The translations under genes and the position numbers were made by a program. The notes beneath the pieces are model-generated. The model saw only the letters and a program-made list of their open reading frames with translations, did no database searches and was not told where the DNA came from. A stretch of DNA of 64,000 nt from Tepidiforma sp. (GTDB lineage: Bacteria; Chloroflexota; Dehalococcoidia; Tepidiformales; Tepidiformaceae): NCBI GenBank assembly GCA_026003935.1, contig BPIE01000001.1, forward strand, positions 1,116,001 through 1,180,000, in the 5' to 3' direction. Positions 62,422 to 64,000 of the stretch are shown in pieces; position 1 is the first letter of the stretch; every line of letters begins with the position of its first letter.

Positions 62422-63039
62422 GTGAACCGGGGCCCGGTAGTGGTATTCGGCGGGACGTTCGACCCGCCGCACGTGGGGCATCTCGTGCTGGCGGAGTGTG
62501 CGCGCTGGCAGTTCGGGGCGGCGCTCGTGCTGTTCGTCCCGGCGGGGGACCCGTACCGGAAAACGGGCACGCCGACGCCGGAGGGGGCGCGGGCGGGGAG
62601 GCAGGGTAAGCTGCGGCGGGTGACGCCGGCAGCCCTGCGGGTGGAGATGACGCGGCTGGCGGCAGCGGGGAACCCGGCGTTCGCGGTGGACGAGCGGGAG
62701 ACGCGGCGGGAGGGGCCGAGCTACACGGTGGACACGCTGGAGGAGCTGCGCGCGGAGGGGTGGGAGGAGCTGGTGCTCGTGCTCGGGAGTGACGCGGCGG
62801 CGGACCTGCCGTCGTGGCGGGAGCCGGGACGCATCCGCGAGCTCGCGCGGCTGGCGGCAGCCGAGAAGCCGGGGACACCGGTGCCGCCGGGCTTCGAGAC
62901 GGTCGAGATGCCGCGCCTCGAGGTCAGCTCGACGCTCATCCGGGAGCGGGTCCGGGCGGGGAAGCCGGTGCGCTACCTCGTGCCGGAGCGCGTGGAGGCG
63001 TTCATCCGGGAGCGGGGACTCTACCGCGACGGGGACTGA
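62422..63039 (+). CDS. nadD: Nicotinate-nucleotide adenylyltransferase
   Basis: 205 residues from GTG 62422. Nucleotidyltransferase motifs: [19 protein letters not shown] (core [11 protein letters not shown]) and the second ISSTxIR-type motif [21 protein letters not shown] (core SSTLIRERV). It adenylates nicotinate mononucleotide in NAD synthesis. It is divergent from groEL and overlaps the moaC end by 19 bp. Confidence 0.93.
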   Translation: MNRGPVVVFGGTFDPPHVGHLVLAECARWQFGAALVLFVPAGDPYRKTGTPTPEGARAGRQGKLRRVTPAALRVEMTRLAAAGNPAFAVDERETRREGPSYTVDTLEELRAEGWEELVLVLGSDAAADLPSWREPGRIRELARLAAAEKPGTPVPPGFETVEMPRLEVSSTLIRERVRAGKPVRYLVPERVEAFIRERGLYRDGD

Positions 63040-63518
63040 GGGCGCTCGGCGGTCCAGCTGCCGCTTTTGCCGCCGTGCTTCTCGAGGAGGCGGACCTCTT
63101 CGATGGTGATGCCCTTCTCAGCTGCCTTGCACATGTCGTAGACGGTGAGGGCGGCCACGGCGGCGGCGGTGAGAGCTTCCATTTCGACGCCCGTGCGGGC
63201 GGTGGTGCGGACGGTGGCGGTGATGCGGAGGGTGCGCTCGTCGGCGGGGGCGACCTCGAGCGAGGCGCCCGTGATGGGGAGCGGGTGGCAGAGGGGGATG
63301 AGCGAGGGCGTCTGCTTGGCGGCCATGATGCCGGCCAGCCGGGCGGCGGCGATGACGTCGCCCTTGGGGACGGCGCCGTCGAGGATGAGCCGGAGGGTGG
63401 CCGGCTGCATGCGGACGAGCGCTTCGGCGGTGGCTTCGCGGGCGGTTTCGTCCTTGGCGGAGACGTCGACCATGCGGGCCGCGCCCCGCTCGTCGAGGTG
63501 GGAGAGCTCACCGGCCAT
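63021..63518 (-). CDS. moaC: Cyclic pyranopterin monophosphate synthase MoaC
   Basis: 165 residues. The sequence opens [39 protein letters not shown] (core LCHPLPI) and [22 protein letters not shown] (core [17 protein letters not shown]) carry active-site residues. It converts the MoaA product to cPMP in molybdenum-cofactor synthesis. It overlaps the upstream small membrane protein gene by 11 bp. Confidence 0.95.
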   Translation of the reverse strand: MAGELSHLDERGAARMVDVSAKDETAREATAEALVRMQPATLRLILDGAVPKGDVIAAARLAGIMAAKQTPSLIPLCHPLPITGASLEVAPADERTLRITATVRTTARTGVEMEALTAAAVAALTVYDMCKAAEKGITIEEVRLLEKHGGKSGSWTAERPQSPSR

Positions 63519-63720
63519 GGTGCTTCCGCCACATGAGGGTGTCGTAGCCGTAGGTGATGGCGTAGGCGATTGCGCCGGCGGCCAGGCCGCCGGGGACACC
63601 CAGCCAGTGGGAGACCCAGGTATCGGCGGCGATGATGCCGATGCCGGCGCCGGCGAGAAAGGAGAGGAAGGCGGTGCGGCGGCGCTCGGCTTCGAAGCGT
63701 TCGCGGAGGGTATCGCGCAT
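63508..63720 (-). CDS. Small two-helix membrane protein upstream of moaC
   Basis: 70 residues. A basic N-terminus ([15 protein letters not shown]) is followed by two hydrophobic segments (about 17-33 and 43-58) and a basic end (RKHHGR). No family recognised. Leaderless promoter TACACT. It would be translated just before moaC and is coupled to it by overlap. Confidence 0.65.
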   Translation of the reverse strand: MRDTLRERFEAERRRTAFLSFLAGAGIGIIAADTWVSHWLGVPGGLAAGAIAYAITYGYDTLMWRKHHGR

Positions 63721-63726
63721 GGAGAG

Positions 63727-63732
63727 AGTGTA
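63727..63732 (-). promoter_or_regulatory. -10 element for the small membrane protein/moaC (leaderless geometry)
   Basis: TACACT on the minus strand, 6 nt before ATG 63720. Confidence 0.6.
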
Positions 63733-63775
63733 GCGGGGTTGCGGGTAGGGAGTTGGGCGAGCGGCGGGGAGGACG

Positions 63776-63781
63776 TACCCT
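63776..63781 (+). promoter_or_regulatory. -10 element for the phosphatase gene (leaderless geometry)
   Basis: TACCCT, 7 nt, ATG 63789. Confidence 0.5.
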
Positions 63782-63788
63782 TTGCGGC

Positions 63789-64000
63789 ATGCCGGACGGG
63801 GTAACGCGGGTGCTGCTGACGCGGCACGGCCAGACGGTCGCGAACGTGGAAGGGCGCTTTTGCGGCCACAGCGAGACGGAGCTGACGGCGCGGGGGCGGG
63901 CGCAGGCGATGGCGCTGGGGCGGCGGCTCGCCGGTGAGGTGCTGGCAGCCTGCTACAGCTCCGACCTTTCGCGGGCGGTGGAGACGGCGCTGCTGGCGCT
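63789..64000 (+). CDS. Histidine phosphatase family protein, N-terminal part
   Basis: The gene runs off the right edge; about 70 codons are visible. [19 protein letters not shown] holds the RHG phosphohistidine motif, and [13 protein letters not shown] is the second conserved segment. Family members include phosphoglycerate mutase-like and alpha-ribazole phosphatases. The specific substrate cannot be told from this part. Confidence 0.88.
   Translation, partial: MPDGVTRVLLTRHGQTVANVEGRFCGHSETELTARGRAQAMALGRRLAGEVLAACYSSDLSRAVETALLA

Overview
The window is gene-dense, very GC-rich bacterial chromosome (roughly 70% G+C by eye outside one island). The gene set (CIRCE-controlled GroEL, Gram-positive-type LexA operator, many acyl-CoA enzymes, F420/flavin luciferase-like oxidoreductases, citramalate synthase, several leaderless-looking genes) fits a Chloroflexota-like heterotroph, possibly a Tepidiforma/Dehalococcoidia relative. 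That placement is inference, since no rRNA or tRNA gene was found.

Layout. 1-3 kb: tail of an APH-type phosphotransferase, a frameshifted acyl-CoA dehydrogenase and a CaiB-type CoA transferase. 3-8 kb: lipoprotein FKBP, pyruvate kinase, and a leftward c-di-GMP/HDOD operon (PAS-GGDEF, HDOD, degenerate GGDEF). 8-12.5 kb: second acyl-CoA dehydrogenase, DUF2277, TesB thioesterase, DUF1003, luciferase-like oxidoreductase. 12.5-18 kb: pnp and rpsO, a P-loop kinase, and an aldehyde dehydrogenase with two frameshifts. 17.9-20.8 kb: a visibly lower-GC leftward run of five genes with its own sigma70-like promoter, made of a LuxR-type HTH protein, a Tat-type protein, a cysteine-rich M23-like protein, a lipoprotein and a MauE-like membrane protein. 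I recognise no known system in it. 20.8-31 kb: PAP2, frameshifted leucyl aminopeptidase, GNAT, MFS, enoyl-CoA hydratase, rplJ-rplL with an attenuator leader, a Kef-type antiporter, an alcohol dehydrogenase and rdgB. 31-37 kb: lipA read in one frame with a histidine-kinase module and coupled to a response regulator, then cimA behind a candidate leader peptide, then holA. 37-41 kb: orphan ABC ATPase, lexA with its operator, an ECF sigma/anti-sigma pair and a divergent DnaA-like protein. 41-47 kb: PhoX-like protein and two paired ABC-2 exporters. 47-64 kb: XRE regulator with palindromic operator, DUF2851, GNATs, a flavin disulfide reductase, an exonuclease, icd, MOSC, moaC, acylphosphatase-like protein, groEL, nadD and a phosphatase cut by the right edge.

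Regulation. At least nineteen start codons lie exactly 6 or 7 nt downstream of a -10-like hexamer (mostly TANNNT, often TACACT), with no Shine-Dalgarno sequence in between. That is the geometry expected for leaderless mRNAs. Other genes have normal GGAGG-type ribosome sites, so both initiation modes seem to coexist. This periodic signal decided several starts given here.

Caution. Three conserved genes carry four one-base frame breaks. Either the assembly contains indel errors or these are recent pseudogenes. The same issue bears on whether the LipA-kinase fusion is real.
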